Positions 7,863-16,167 of a DNA stretch of 64,000 nucleotides are shown one piece after another. Positions within the stretch are counted from its first letter, which is position 1, and each line of letters starts with the position of its first letter. Location: positions 62,001-126,000 of the forward strand of contig JAMWCF010000001.1 in the NCBI GenBank assembly GCA_023818695.1, in the 5' to 3' direction. The DNA comes from Candidatus Omnitrophota bacterium (GTDB lineage Bacteria; Omnitrophota; Koll11; 1-14-0-20-64-10). The translations under genes were made by a program, and so were the position numbers. The notes under the pieces were generated by a model. It did not search any database and was not told the origin of the DNA. It saw only the letters and a list, made by a program, of their open reading frames with translations.

Positions 7863-9134
7863 ATGCTCGACTTGAAGCAAATCCGCGAGAATCCCGACCG
7901 GTTGAAGAAGGCCCTGATTTCCCGTGCTGCGACATTCGACGTCGATTCTTTTCTGAAGATGGAGGCGGAAACCCGGAAGGCGCAGCAGCAGCTGGAGGAG
8001 ATTCGCCACCAGAAGCGGGTCGCCTCCGATGAGATCGGGCGTCTGAAACGGGAGGGCAAGCCGGTTGACGGGCAGTTGGACCGGCTGAAGGAGGTATCCG
8101 CCCAGGAGGATGCCTTGTCCGCCAGGGTTTCCGAGACGGAGGATCAGGTGAGGCGGCAGCTTCTTCTGATTCCCAACATCCCGCACGCGTCCGTCCCGGT
8201 GGGGCCGGCGGCCAACAACCAGATTGTCCGTTCCTGGGGGGAACCGAAGAGGTTTGCCTTTCAGCCCCGCTCCCATATGGAGCTGGCCGAGATCCTGCGC
8301 GTGATCGATTTCCAGCGGGCCGCCAAGATATCCGGGTCCAACTTCGTCCTTTTCACGGGTCCGGGCGCCCGTCTTCAAAGAGGGCTCATCAACTTCATGC
8401 TGGATCTGCACACCGCTCGGCACGGCTACACCGAATTCGCTCCGCCGTACCTGGTCAATCGGGCCACCATGACCGGCACGGGCCAGCTGCCGAAATTCGA
8501 GGAGGATATGTACCGGGTGCAGGACGACCTGTTCCTGATCCCGACGGCGGAGGTGCCGGTCACAAACCTTCATGCCGGTGAAATCCTGGAGGGTGATTCG
8601 CTGCCCAGGTATTATACCGCCTACACCGCCTGCTTCCGCCGGGAGGCCGGCTCCTATGGCAAGGAAACGAAGGGAATGACGCGGGTCCACCAGTTTGACA
8701 AGGTGGAGCTGGTGAAGTTCGCAACCCCGGAAAACTCCTACGCCGAGTTGGAAAGTCTGACGGCCAACGCCGAGAAAGTGCTCCAGCTGCTGGAGCTTCC
8801 GTACCGGGTGGTGGTCCTGGCCAGTGGGGACCTGGGGTTCGCCTCCGCCAAGACATATGATCTGGAGGCATTTTCCCCGGGAACGGGCAACTGGTTGGAG
8901 GTTTCCAGCTGCAGCAATTTCGAAGATTTTCAGGCCAGGCGGGCCAACATCCGGTTCCGGGACCCGCAGACCAAAAAGCCCCGTTTTGTCCACACCCTCA
9001 ACGGTTCAGGGGTTGCCCTGGCGCGGACGATCATCGCCCTTCTGGAAAACCACCAGGAACAGGACGGGTCGGTCCGCATTCCGAAGGCGCTCCAGCCGTA
9101 TCTGGACGGCCTGACCCGGCTGACTCCGCCCTGA
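7863..9134 (+). CDS. serS: Seryl-tRNA synthetase
   Basis: A 423-aa class II aminoacyl-tRNA synthetase. Residues 1-110 form the long antiparallel coiled-coil arm that grips the tRNA-Ser variable arm. Class II motif 2 is the YTACFRREAGSYGKETKGMTRVHQFDKVE region, and motif 3 lies in LNGSGVALARTIIALLENHQ. TAEVPVTNLH is the serine-site TxE motif. Length and features are normal. It sits 2 bp after rtcB and 3 bp before a membrane protein gene. Four tRNA-Ser genes lie in the following 9 kb. Confidence 0.97.
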   Translation: MLDLKQIRENPDRLKKALISRAATFDVDSFLKMEAETRKAQQQLEEIRHQKRVASDEIGRLKREGKPVDGQLDRLKEVSAQEDALSARVSETEDQVRRQLLLIPNIPHASVPVGPAANNQIVRSWGEPKRFAFQPRSHMELAEILRVIDFQRAAKISGSNFVLFTGPGARLQRGLINFMLDLHTARHGYTEFAPPYLVNRATMTGTGQLPKFEEDMYRVQDDLFLIPTAEVPVTNLHAGEILEGDSLPRYYTAYTACFRREAGSYGKETKGMTRVHQFDKVELVKFATPENSYAELESLTANAEKVLQLLELPYRVVVLASGDLGFASAKTYDLEAFSPGTGNWLEVSSCSNFEDFQARRANIRFRDPQTKKPRFVHTLNGSGVALARTIIALLENHQEQDGSVRIPKALQPYLDGLTRLTPP

Positions 9135-9137
9135 CGG

Positions 9138-9800
9138 ATGATCGCCAGCATCTCGCGCACGGTTTTAGGCGTTCTTCTCCTGCCGGCCCTGGCCGGTTTT
9201 GCCTTTTCTTTCTACGAACAGCTACTGGCCATTCACCAGGTCCGGAAACCGGAATTGCTTTTCCTTTTCGGGATTACCATCTACCTGGCTTTCCATGTGC
9301 TCGTGACGGCTCCGAACAGAGCCTACGTCTTCGGGCATGAGATGATGCACGCCGTCGCCGCCTGGCTGACCGGCGGGCAGGTGAAAGGGTTCAAGGCCGG
9401 CTCCAAGAAAGGGGCGGTGACGACGAACAAGGTCACCGGCGTGGTTGCCCTGGCTCCGTATCTGGTCCCCGTCTACGCGATCCTATGGGCTCTGGTCTAC
9501 GTGATTGTCGGGCTGTTCGAGGATGTTGAGTTCCTCTCCGGGCTCTTTTATCTTGGGTTGGGGGCGGCGCTGACCTTCCACCTGGTCTACACGGTTCTAT
9601 CCCTGAAGCAGAAGCAGACCGACCTGGAGGTGTTGGGCCCCCTGATCTCCCTGAATTTCATCCTATGGGGCAACATCTCCTTTGTTATCCTGGTGATTGC
9701 ACTGATGGCCCCGGAGGTTGGTTTTTGGAACTATATCAAGGGCGGGTTCCTCCATGCGGGGGAGTTCTACAAGCTGATCTTCCACCAGCTGTTCATGTAG
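9138..9800 (+). CDS. Membrane protein with HExxH motif, possible M50-like metalloprotease
   Basis: A 220-aa protein with about six hydrophobic segments. The third region reads FGHEMMHAVAAWLTGG, a zinc-protease HExxH motif embedded at a membrane helix as in site-2 proteases. A downstream segment, GVVALAPYLVPVYAILWALVY, is also membrane-spanning. I do not recognise a named family and cannot see the NPDG-type second metal motif of true M50 proteins. Catalytic activity is therefore only a suggestion. It directly follows serS (3-bp gap) and is probably co-transcribed. tRNA-Ser(UGA) begins 16 bp after its stop. Confidence 0.65.
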   Translation: MIASISRTVLGVLLLPALAGFAFSFYEQLLAIHQVRKPELLFLFGITIYLAFHVLVTAPNRAYVFGHEMMHAVAAWLTGGQVKGFKAGSKKGAVTTNKVTGVVALAPYLVPVYAILWALVYVIVGLFEDVEFLSGLFYLGLGAALTFHLVYTVLSLKQKQTDLEVLGPLISLNFILWGNISFVILVIALMAPEVGFWNYIKGGFLHAGEFYKLIFHQLFM

Positions 9801-9816
9801 ACTAGGCGGCATTATT

Positions 9817-9901
9817 GGAGAGGTGGCTGAGCGGTTGAAAGCGGCGGTCTTGAAAACCGTTAGTCCGCGAGGGCTCGTAGGTTCGAATCCTACCCTCTCC
9901 G
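9817..9901 (+). tRNA. tRNA-Ser (anticodon UGA)
   Basis: A class II tRNA with a long variable arm. The acceptor pairs GGAGAGG with CCTCTCC. The anticodon loop CTTGAAA gives TGA, followed by variable arm GTCCGCGAGGGCTC and T-loop TTCGAAT. No CCA is encoded. Confidence 0.97.
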
Positions 9902-9925
9902 TTGTAAGATGATGTGAAGAGCTTG

Positions 9926-10010
9926 GGAGAGTTGGCAGAGCGGCCGAATGCGGCGGTCTCGAAAACCGTTAGCCAGCAATGGCTCGGAGGTTCGAATCCT
10001 CCACTCTCCG
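9926..10010 (+). tRNA. tRNA-Ser (anticodon CGA)
   Basis: A class II tRNA. The acceptor pairs GGAGAGT with ACTCTCC. The anticodon loop CTCGAAA gives CGA, with a long variable arm around AGCCAGCAATGGCT. The last 18 bases, CGAATCCTCCACTCTCCG, recur exactly at 10149-10166. No CCA is encoded. Confidence 0.97.
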
Positions 10011-10027
10011 TAATCTTAATGAACGTT

Positions 10028-10166
10028 GTGGAGGATTCGAAGGGAGCCGCGACTGTCCGCTGTTTTAAGCGGACAGTCCAGGTCAGGCCGACCTGATGGG
10101 AGGCCTGACGTTCCTTGGGAGCGGCGGATGGCCGACCCGGCAGGGCGCCGAATCCTCCACTCTCCG
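10028..10166. repeat. Folded element ending in a copy of the tRNA-Ser(CGA) 3' end
   Basis: A 139-bp stretch directly after tRNA-Ser(CGA). A perfect 12-bp inverted repeat closes it (GTGGAGGATTCG 10028-10039 with CGAATCCTCCAC 10149-10160). Inside are a perfect 10-bp hairpin (GACTGTCCGC 10051-10060 with GCGGACAGTC 10069-10078) and an 8-bp one (GTCAGGCC 10082-10089 with GGCCTGAC 10102-10109). GCCGC/GCGGC at 10046/10121 can close a multibranch junction. Its right end duplicates the T-arm and acceptor end of the tRNA. No protein is credible here. It could be a mobile palindromic repeat, an attachment-site relic or a structured RNA. Confidence 0.7.
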
Positions 10167-10178
10167 CCAGCTTTGGTT

Positions 10179-10184
10179 TATAAT
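10179..10184 (+). promoter_or_regulatory. Probable -10 element TATAAT
   Basis: TATAAT in the context TTTGGTTTATAATGA, 23 bp before the start codon at 10208, with a good Shine-Dalgarno AAGGAGA at 10193-10199. No convincing -35 hexamer is seen at 17 bp. It would drive the small coiled-coil protein and the downstream regulator. Confidence 0.5.
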
Positions 10185-10207
10185 GAAAGAAAAAGGAGAC
10201 GGAATGG

Positions 10208-10618
10208 ATGAATAGAATCATTGCCGCGGGACTTGCCGTGGCGGCTGTAACGGTTATCGCCGTAGCCGTCGCTACGACGAAGTTCGGGCCGAAATCTTCC
10301 ACCGAAGCGATCCGGGAGGCGGAAACCTATGCCACCTTCGAGCAGAAGGGGGAATATCTGGTCAGGCAGGCGCAGCGGTTCGTCGGCGCGAAAAATTACG
10401 ACGACGCCATTAAGACCGTCGAGTACATTCTGGCCAACGCTGATCCGACATCCGCGAGAGCGCAGGAGATTACCCGCGAGGCGAGGCGGCTGCTGGCTCA
10501 AGCCAGAGAGCGTTTGACGGAGGGAGCGGATCAGATCCTGAAAGAGGCGGGGTCGGCCGCGACGGAAGCGAAGCAAGAGCTCTTTGGAGGCCATGCCGGA
10601 CCACCCGAAGCTGAATGA
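10208..10618 (+). CDS. Membrane-anchored helical protein of unknown function
   Basis: A 136-aa protein. Residues 4-22 (IIAAGLAVAAVTVIAVAVA) form one N-terminal membrane anchor or uncleaved signal. The rest is charged and helical, with a TPR-like stretch (YLVRQAQRFVGAKNYDDAIKTVEYIL followed by RAQEITREARRLLAQA). No family is recognised. The stop lies 26 bp inside the next gene, so the pair is translationally coupled. The context suggests a periplasm-facing partner of the REC-PAS-GGDEF regulator. That link is inference. Confidence 0.75.
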   Translation: MNRIIAAGLAVAAVTVIAVAVATTKFGPKSSTEAIREAETYATFEQKGEYLVRQAQRFVGAKNYDDAIKTVEYILANADPTSARAQEITREARRLLAQARERLTEGADQILKEAGSAATEAKQELFGGHAGPPEAE

Positions 10619-11900
10619 AAACAGGCCGATCTCCGTTCTCCTGATAGAGGATGACGATCGGTATGCCCTCTTCGTGCGCGAGCTCCTCGCGACGGAGAAA
10701 AGTTTTTACCTCTTCCAGGTATCGGTTGCGCAGAAGATGGAAGAGGCCAAGCCCATCCTCCAGAGCGATCCTCCCGACGTCATCCTGCTGGATATCTCCA
10801 TGTGCGCCAATTACGGCCTGAAGGTTTTTTCCTGGCTAAGGAAGGAATTTCCAGGCATCCCGGTGGTTGTCCTCATGCAGCTTGTCGATGAATCACGGGC
10901 CCTTCAGGCCGTCAAGGAAGGGGCCAAGGATTTCCTTCTGAAGGATTACACCCACGGGCCGAAACTGCCCCAGACGATCGTCAGTGTCCTTCAGAAGAAG
11001 GCCGCGGAGGATGCCCAGCGGGAAGGGGAAGAGCGTTTCCGCGTGATGATCGAAAATTCCTCAGACGTGATCACCGTGCTGAACAAAGACGGCGTCGTGG
11101 ATTACGAAAGCCCGTCGCTGGAGCGGATTTTCGGGTATGAGCCCAACGAGCTGATCGGCAAGCGGATCTTTGAGTACGTCCATCCGGAGGACAGGGAGAA
11201 GGTTCTCAAGGTGTTCCAAGAGTGCATCAAGGAGGTCGGTTCGGTCCGGTCCGTCCGCTTCCGGTTCGCTCATAAGAATGGCTCCTGGATTTTTGTCGAG
11301 TCGATCAGCAAGACCGTTGCGGCGAAGAGAGGGGGCGAACCGTTCTGCGTCGTCAATTCCAGGGATGTAACGGAACGGATCCGCATGGAGTCTGAGCTTC
11401 GGTCCCTCTCTTTCACGGATGAGCTGACCGGGACCCACAACAGAAAGACGTTCATGATGCTCGTCGACCACCAGCTCAAAGTGGCCAGGAGGGAAAAGAA
11501 GGACAACGTCTACATGCTCTATGCCGACGTGGATAACCTGAAGGAGGTCAACGCCCGGCTGGGGGAGGAAATGGGGGATCAGCTTCTTGTCGACGCGGCC
11601 CAGGTTTTGAAGACCGTTTTCCGGAGTGTCGACATCATCTCGAGGATCGATGGAGACGAGTTTGCCGTTTTTCTGCCGGGTACGAAGGGCCGGGATGACG
11701 CCATGACGATCCTCAAGCGGTTGTCCGACGCGGTCCAAGAGTGGCAGGACAAAGTCAGCCGTCCTTACAAGCTCTCGATCAGCGCGGGGATCGTCCAGTA
11801 CAATCCGGAGCATCCCAAGGAGGCGGAAGTCCTCCTCTCAGAAGCCGACAAAGCGCTCTCCGCCGAGAAGCTCAAGAAGAAAACCATCAGTTCCTCCTGA
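10593..11900 (+). CDS. Response regulator with REC, PAS and GGDEF domains
   Basis: About 435 aa. Residues 1-125 form a receiver (VLLIEDDDRY, phospho-acceptor in VILLDIS, LLKDYTHG). Residues about 140-265 form a PAS domain (MIENSSDVITVLNKDGVVDYESPSLERIFGY split by loops). Residues about 280-430 form a GGDEF domain with DELTGTHNRKTF and signature RIDGDEF. The first signature glycine is aspartate, and no RxxD inhibitory site precedes it. It is therefore a probable diguanylate cyclase, but activity is not certain. ATG 10593 follows GGAGG closely; a TTG at 10584 is the alternative. No histidine kinase is adjacent. Confidence 0.9.
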   Translation: MPDHPKLNENRPISVLLIEDDDRYALFVRELLATEKSFYLFQVSVAQKMEEAKPILQSDPPDVILLDISMCANYGLKVFSWLRKEFPGIPVVVLMQLVDESRALQAVKEGAKDFLLKDYTHGPKLPQTIVSVLQKKAAEDAQREGEERFRVMIENSSDVITVLNKDGVVDYESPSLERIFGYEPNELIGKRIFEYVHPEDREKVLKVFQECIKEVGSVRSVRFRFAHKNGSWIFVESISKTVAAKRGGEPFCVVNSRDVTERIRMESELRSLSFTDELTGTHNRKTFMMLVDHQLKVARREKKDNVYMLYADVDNLKEVNARLGEEMGDQLLVDAAQVLKTVFRSVDIISRIDGDEFAVFLPGTKGRDDAMTILKRLSDAVQEWQDKVSRPYKLSISAGIVQYNPEHPKEAEVLLSEADKALSAEKLKKKTISSS

Positions 11901-11995
11901 GACAATCGATCCACATCTGTCCTTTTTGTTTCTCCTTAAAGAGTCTTCCCTCCGAACTGGCTAACTGGTAAACTGGCACACTGGCCAACATCTTC

Positions 11996-12087
11996 GGAGA
12001 GGTGTCTGAGTGGTTGAAAGAACACGACTGGAAATCGTGTAGTTGCCGAAAGGCGGCTCCAGGGTTCGAATCCCTGCCTCTCCGCCA
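11996..12087 (+). tRNA. tRNA-Ser (anticodon GGA)
   Basis: A class II tRNA. The acceptor pairs GGAGAGG with CCTCTCC. The anticodon loop CTGGAAA gives GGA, with variable arm GTTGCCGAAAGGCGGCTCC and T-loop TTCGAAT. Unlike the two upstream tRNA-Ser genes, CCA is encoded at 12085-12087. Confidence 0.97.
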
Positions 12088-12229
12088 TTGCCTGCTTGTA
12101 TAAGTTGCACAATTGCACAAGGGGTTTGCTGAGGGTTTTTTGTTAGTTGATTTGAAATTTTGTATTTTTTTAAAAAATTAAGTAAACTACTTCTTATCAT
12201 ACCTAGAGACGGAGTCGGGTGGAATTAAG
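12088..12229. other. AT-rich upstream region of the giant exported protein
   Basis: This stretch between tRNA-Ser(GGA) and the 1297-aa gene is strikingly AT-rich for this genome (for example TTTTTTTAAAAAATTAAG around 12165-12182). It probably carries the promoter. No single -35/-10 pair stands out, and there is no gene. A Shine-Dalgarno-like GGTGGAAT precedes the start. Confidence 0.4.
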
Positions 12230-15200
12230 ATGACAAGAGAGGTTATAAGATCCATTGCGCTGGGATTGGCGTTGATGCTTCTGCAGCCGTCAGGCGCCTT
12301 CGCCTTGAGACCGATTTCCGTGAAAGAGGGAGGGACCGCCGGGGAATTAGCGCGGAATCTTCAAGAACCGGTTGTTAGTGCCGGTCTGGAAGAGCCGAAG
12401 CTCACGCGCCGGGATTTCCTAAAGGGACTCATCCTCGGGCTGGGCGCTGTCGGGCTGCCGCTGGCTGCTCCGGCTCCGCTTGCCAACGCCCACACCGGTA
12501 TTTCAACCACTTCCATGCAGATTTTCCAGGAGTTGGCGGCCCTCGTGGTTGGCCAGGTGCCTGCGCAGGATCCGGTTGCCCAGCCCCTGCCGCCTGCGGG
12601 TTTGCAGAGGACGCCGGTTATCAGAGGGATCCAGTCCGAACTTCTGGCCAACCAAGCCGCTCGTCCTCCCCGGATCCGGTTTCTCCAGGAAGTTTCCCGC
12701 CGGATTACCGAACTGCGGAATATGAACGATCGGTTCGTTTCTCTCTTTGAATTTGAAGAGGCGCTGACCGCAGTGCAGCAAAGCGGCGTCTTCGATGCCC
12801 GGACCGGTGTTCTCGAACTGCTCCAGCAGCACATCGGTCAGGTTCAGCCGGGGGCGGCTCCTCCCGGACAGGGTCTTTTCCCGTCCCTTTTCAGGCAGAT
12901 AGCGGCCGAAGTCCAGTTTGCCCAGATGCTGGAGCGTTTCTTGAGCCGGTGGGTGGAGCGGGTTCGTCCCCTTCTGGCCCAGCAGTTCATGAGCGAACAG
13001 GAGTTCGATATTTTGCAGACCGCCCGGGATAAGGGTCGGGTCCGCTTGTCGATCCTGGAGGAGTTGCAGCGTCTTTACGCCGATTTGAGCCGTGTGGGAG
13101 AGATCCTGCCGGTCCCTGTGGCCTTTACGCAGGAGGGAAGGATCGGCGAAGTGGATGTCACGGGGGCCGTTCCTCCGGTGACGGAACCAAGGCAGGAGCT
13201 TACGCAGGAGCAGAAGAACCGGCTCCTGGCGTCGGTCCGCCTGCGGATATGGAAGATCCTTGAATTGGAGAAACAGCGGCTCCAGATGGACCTGGATTTC
13301 CGGTTGCGGTGGGCCGGAAGGATCGAACGTCTTGAGGAGCAGTTCCGAGGGTACTTCGAGACCAACGAGGCTTGGTTTTTGAGGCAGCATGCCGCTCCCA
13401 CTCGGGCCCAGCAGGCCATGCTGTCGGCCCAGCAGGTGCAGGTCCTGATGGGCGGGGAGAACAACCCGGTCCTTCCGTTCGCTGATGCCGATGATCTTCC
13501 CGACGTTCTGCCTGCCGCGGATATGACCGCGGTCCGGTCGGTTTTGGCCCGCCGGCGGACACCGACCGACGTGCAGAGAGCGCTGGATTCGGCAATCCGG
13601 GCGGATGCCCAGGCCGCGGAAACCTTGGCCCGTTCTGCCCTCCGGTATCACGAGTTGAACCTCCGGATCGCCCAAGGCGTTAACCGTCGGCTCACCGGGA
13701 ATCCGGAGTCCGGTCTTTACTCCAGCATCACGATGAACGAATTCCGGTACAACATCGTCAGGGCGCAGATCCATCGGGACAGGATCGTTCTTCAAAGAGA
13801 ACTGGCAGAGCATTTGAGGGTGCTTGGGTTCCCGGAGCCGATCCTGCGTTCGCCCGCCCGATTTTCAAGCTCGTTGGATGCGCAGTCCCTTGTCCAGCCG
13901 CTGGTACTCGGTTTGGCGGAGGCCCCGCCGGCTGAACAGGTTCAGGACCGGATCCGGGAGATCCGGCGGATTCAGCGTGATCTGGCCGACATCGAGGTCA
14001 GGATCCTTCAGCCGGATATCGATGAGCTTGAAGCGGACGCTCGCCCGGTGATGAATCTGTTGGCGGCGGACACGCCGCAGGCCCGCCACGATCTGGAGCT
14101 GCTCGGCACATGGACGGTGGAGGATGTCCGGGGGTGGTCGGCCGAGGCCGGCGTCCTGCGGCTCCAGCAGGAAGCGCGCCGGAAAGAGAAGGATATTCTG
14201 GCGGCCCGGACGCAGGAAGCGTTCGATACGGCCCTCCAGGCGTACGAAAGGGCGTTGGCGGCTCACGTGCGGGCCGATATGGCTTATGTCCGGGACAGGG
14301 AGAGGATTTTGCGGGGGCGGGCCGACTGGATGCGGCAACGAAACAGGGAAGAGGGGATGTCTTTTTACAGCGACCAGGAGATCGAATCCATGGAGACCCG
14401 GGCCGCCGTCCTGGGGATCCGCCGGCAGGAGCTTGCTCTTCTCGACCGGCTTTACACCGCCATGCAGGGCTGGTTGCCGCCGGTTGATCTGCAAAGACCG
14501 ACGGCGGATGCCGGAGGCGTTTCGCCGGATATCGTGGCGCTGCTTCTGCGGCAGGTCTCCGGGCCGGTCCGCGCGCCGGGTTCGGTCCGGCTGCATGGAG
14601 GGGAGGAGACAAGGGCGGTCTGGTTCGGTTCCCAGTGGATCTGGTTGAGCGGCCCCCCTGTTTTGGCCGGGCCTGACGGTTTCGGCGAGAACGTCGAGTT
14701 TGTCCGGATCCCGGAGGGAAGGCCCGGCGCCGGCAATTTTATCCTTCGGGAGCGGTTGCAGAAACTGAAGGCCGATATCGGGTATATTGTGGGGCCGGCC
14801 TCTTCCTCCAGTTTGGGGCAAACACTCTACGTTTTCCGATGGGGACCCCAACCGTACCAGGGACGAAGCGGCTACTATCCGGTCGAAGCAGCGGAGGGAG
14901 TTCTGGTGGTCGGCGAGCAGGCGATACGGCTTGGCCTGGTTGCCAGACGGGATCCTGCGAACGCGACACGCCTTCTTCCCCCGACGCATGGGTTGGTCGG
15001 TTTCGTTGCCCGTGAGATGCGCACTGTTTACACGGCGGACCGGCGTCCTGTCCAGGAGCTGGTTCCCGCGGGAGTCGTGGTTCAGGAGATTCCGCTGGCG
15101 GAGTATAACCGGCGCGGAGACGATGGCCGGGAAGCCCCGATTCCCCTGACAGGCCGGCGCGTGGGAGGGTCCAACGTGCTGGATTACGGGGTCTACTACC

Positions 15201-16123
15201 GCGGCGGACTGGTTACTTACGGTCCGAGAGGAGAGGCGTATGTGGGCAGGGCGATGAATGACCCGGGGCAGCGGCTGCCGGTCATTTTCGAGCAGGTTGG
15301 AGCGCAATTTAATCTTGTCGAGAAAGAGGTGAGGGTGGCTTTCCTCGAGAATGAGAACCGGCTGACCGTCACGTTTGATGATCACACGGTGGCGGTCTTA
15401 GGCGGCCGGCAACCCGCGCCGGCGGCGCCTGAACAGCCGGGAAGACCCGGCGAGGTTCCAGAGCAGGAATGGGCGGCTGGTTTGGACATCCCCTGGTGGG
15501 GATGGGCGGCCGGCGGCACGGCGGTCGCCGCTTTGGCTGGAGGCGCAGCCTACCTGGTTTGGAGATCGCGTCATGCTCCGCCTGGCGAGACATCTGAAGC
15601 CATCTCGCCTCAAGATACGAATCCTCCGGCGAGCTCCGCCGGCCTGGAGCAAGAGGTGACAAGAATGTTGCATCTGCTCTCGGAGGCGGCGCAGGGGCCC
15701 GGTGTTTTGGTCATTCAAGCGGACGTTTTCCAGGACCGGTCAGGTTTGCTGGAATTCGTTTCCAGGATTCCCCCCGAATTGAGCCGGCGGGTCGTCATCT
15801 TTGCCCCCTCTTCGGCTGGACTGGAGGGGCAGGAGGAGGTTCGCAAGCGCAACCCGAAGGTCACCATTGTCGATACCGTGATGGCCCTCGCCGAGCACCT
15901 CATCCAGATGCAGATCGCCGACAGGATTGCTTTCCTGGGGGAGAAGCTCTTTGCGGACCTGCTGCGGAATATGGTGCCACCCAGCATGAAGGTCGTCTCG
16001 GTGGAGAAGATCACCTCGCTGCTGGATGCCTTGCAGTATCTTGGGATCTCCAACTCCTGGCTCGATAACCTTCGGATGTTCGCCGGGTTGGAGGATTCCC
16101 TGGCCGTACTGCGGTCCGCGTAA
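12230..16123 (+). CDS. Giant exported coiled-coil protein with Sec-like and Tat-like N-terminus
   Basis: A 1297-aa protein with no family I can name. It opens with a Sec-type signal ending GAFALRPIS. A second export motif follows, TRRDFLKGLILGLGAVGLPLA at about residues 58-78, a textbook twin-arginine signal. Residues about 100-780 are charged helical, Gln/Arg-rich sequence. A beta-rich part follows (about 790-1060). One membrane helix (WWGWAAGGTAVAALAGGAAYLVW, about 1088-1110) precedes a C-terminal globular domain. The motif SAGLE occurs near residue 50, just after the membrane helix, and again near residue 1203. Such ALRP starts and SAGLE motifs recall large Omnitrophota proteins. It stands alone. 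Confidence 0.8.
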   Translation: MTREVIRSIALGLALMLLQPSGAFALRPISVKEGGTAGELARNLQEPVVSAGLEEPKLTRRDFLKGLILGLGAVGLPLAAPAPLANAHTGISTTSMQIFQELAALVVGQVPAQDPVAQPLPPAGLQRTPVIRGIQSELLANQAARPPRIRFLQEVSRRITELRNMNDRFVSLFEFEEALTAVQQSGVFDARTGVLELLQQHIGQVQPGAAPPGQGLFPSLFRQIAAEVQFAQMLERFLSRWVERVRPLLAQQFMSEQEFDILQTARDKGRVRLSILEELQRLYADLSRVGEILPVPVAFTQEGRIGEVDVTGAVPPVTEPRQELTQEQKNRLLASVRLRIWKILELEKQRLQMDLDFRLRWAGRIERLEEQFRGYFETNEAWFLRQHAAPTRAQQAMLSAQQVQVLMGGENNPVLPFADADDLPDVLPAADMTAVRSVLARRRTPTDVQRALDSAIRADAQAAETLARSALRYHELNLRIAQGVNRRLTGNPESGLYSSITMNEFRYNIVRAQIHRDRIVLQRELAEHLRVLGFPEPILRSPARFSSSLDAQSLVQPLVLGLAEAPPAEQVQDRIREIRRIQRDLADIEVRILQPDIDELEADARPVMNLLAADTPQARHDLELLGTWTVEDVRGWSAEAGVLRLQQEARRKEKDILAARTQEAFDTALQAYERALAAHVRADMAYVRDRERILRGRADWMRQRNREEGMSFYSDQEIESMETRAAVLGIRRQELALLDRLYTAMQGWLPPVDLQRPTADAGGVSPDIVALLLRQVSGPVRAPGSVRLHGGEETRAVWFGSQWIWLSGPPVLAGPDGFGENVEFVRIPEGRPGAGNFILRERLQKLKADIGYIVGPASSSSLGQTLYVFRWGPQPYQGRSGYYPVEAAEGVLVVGEQAIRLGLVARRDPANATRLLPPTHGLVGFVAREMRTVYTADRRPVQELVPAGVVVQEIPLAEYNRRGDDGREAPIPLTGRRVGGSNVLDYGVYYRGGLVTYGPRGEAYVGRAMNDPGQRLPVIFEQVGAQFNLVEKEVRVAFLENENRLTVTFDDHTVAVLGGRQPAPAAPEQPGRPGEVPEQEWAAGLDIPWWGWAAGGTAVAALAGGAAYLVWRSRHAPPGETSEAISPQDTNPPASSAGLEQEVTRMLHLLSEAAQGPGVLVIQADVFQDRSGLLEFVSRIPPELSRRVVIFAPSSAGLEGQEEVRKRNPKVTIVDTVMALAEHLIQMQIADRIAFLGEKLFADLLRNMVPPSMKVVSVEKITSLLDALQYLGISNSWLDNLRMFAGLEDSLAVLRSA

Positions 16124-16152
16124 TTCCTCTGCATCAACTCTCGCCGTTTCGC

Positions 16153-16158
16153 TATAAT
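16153..16158 (+). promoter_or_regulatory. Probable -10 element TATAAT, near-leaderless start
   Basis: TATAAT lies 9 bp before the ATG of the PHP lipoprotein gene, and no Shine-Dalgarno sequence fits between them. Transcription starting about 7 bp downstream would leave almost no leader. Confidence 0.5.
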
Positions 16159-16167
16159 CGGCAGTAA

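Noticed and set aside
9802..10302. 166-aa minus-strand open frame
   Set aside because: It is a translation of the two tRNA-Ser genes and the adjacent palindromic element. Peptides such as GGFEPPSHC are the usual tRNA shadow.
13865..15385. 506-aa minus-strand open frame inside the giant protein gene
   Set aside because: It is antisense to a well-supported plus-strand gene, low in hydrophobic core pattern and rich in Arg/Pro/Gly, as expected for a shadow frame in GC-rich DNA.
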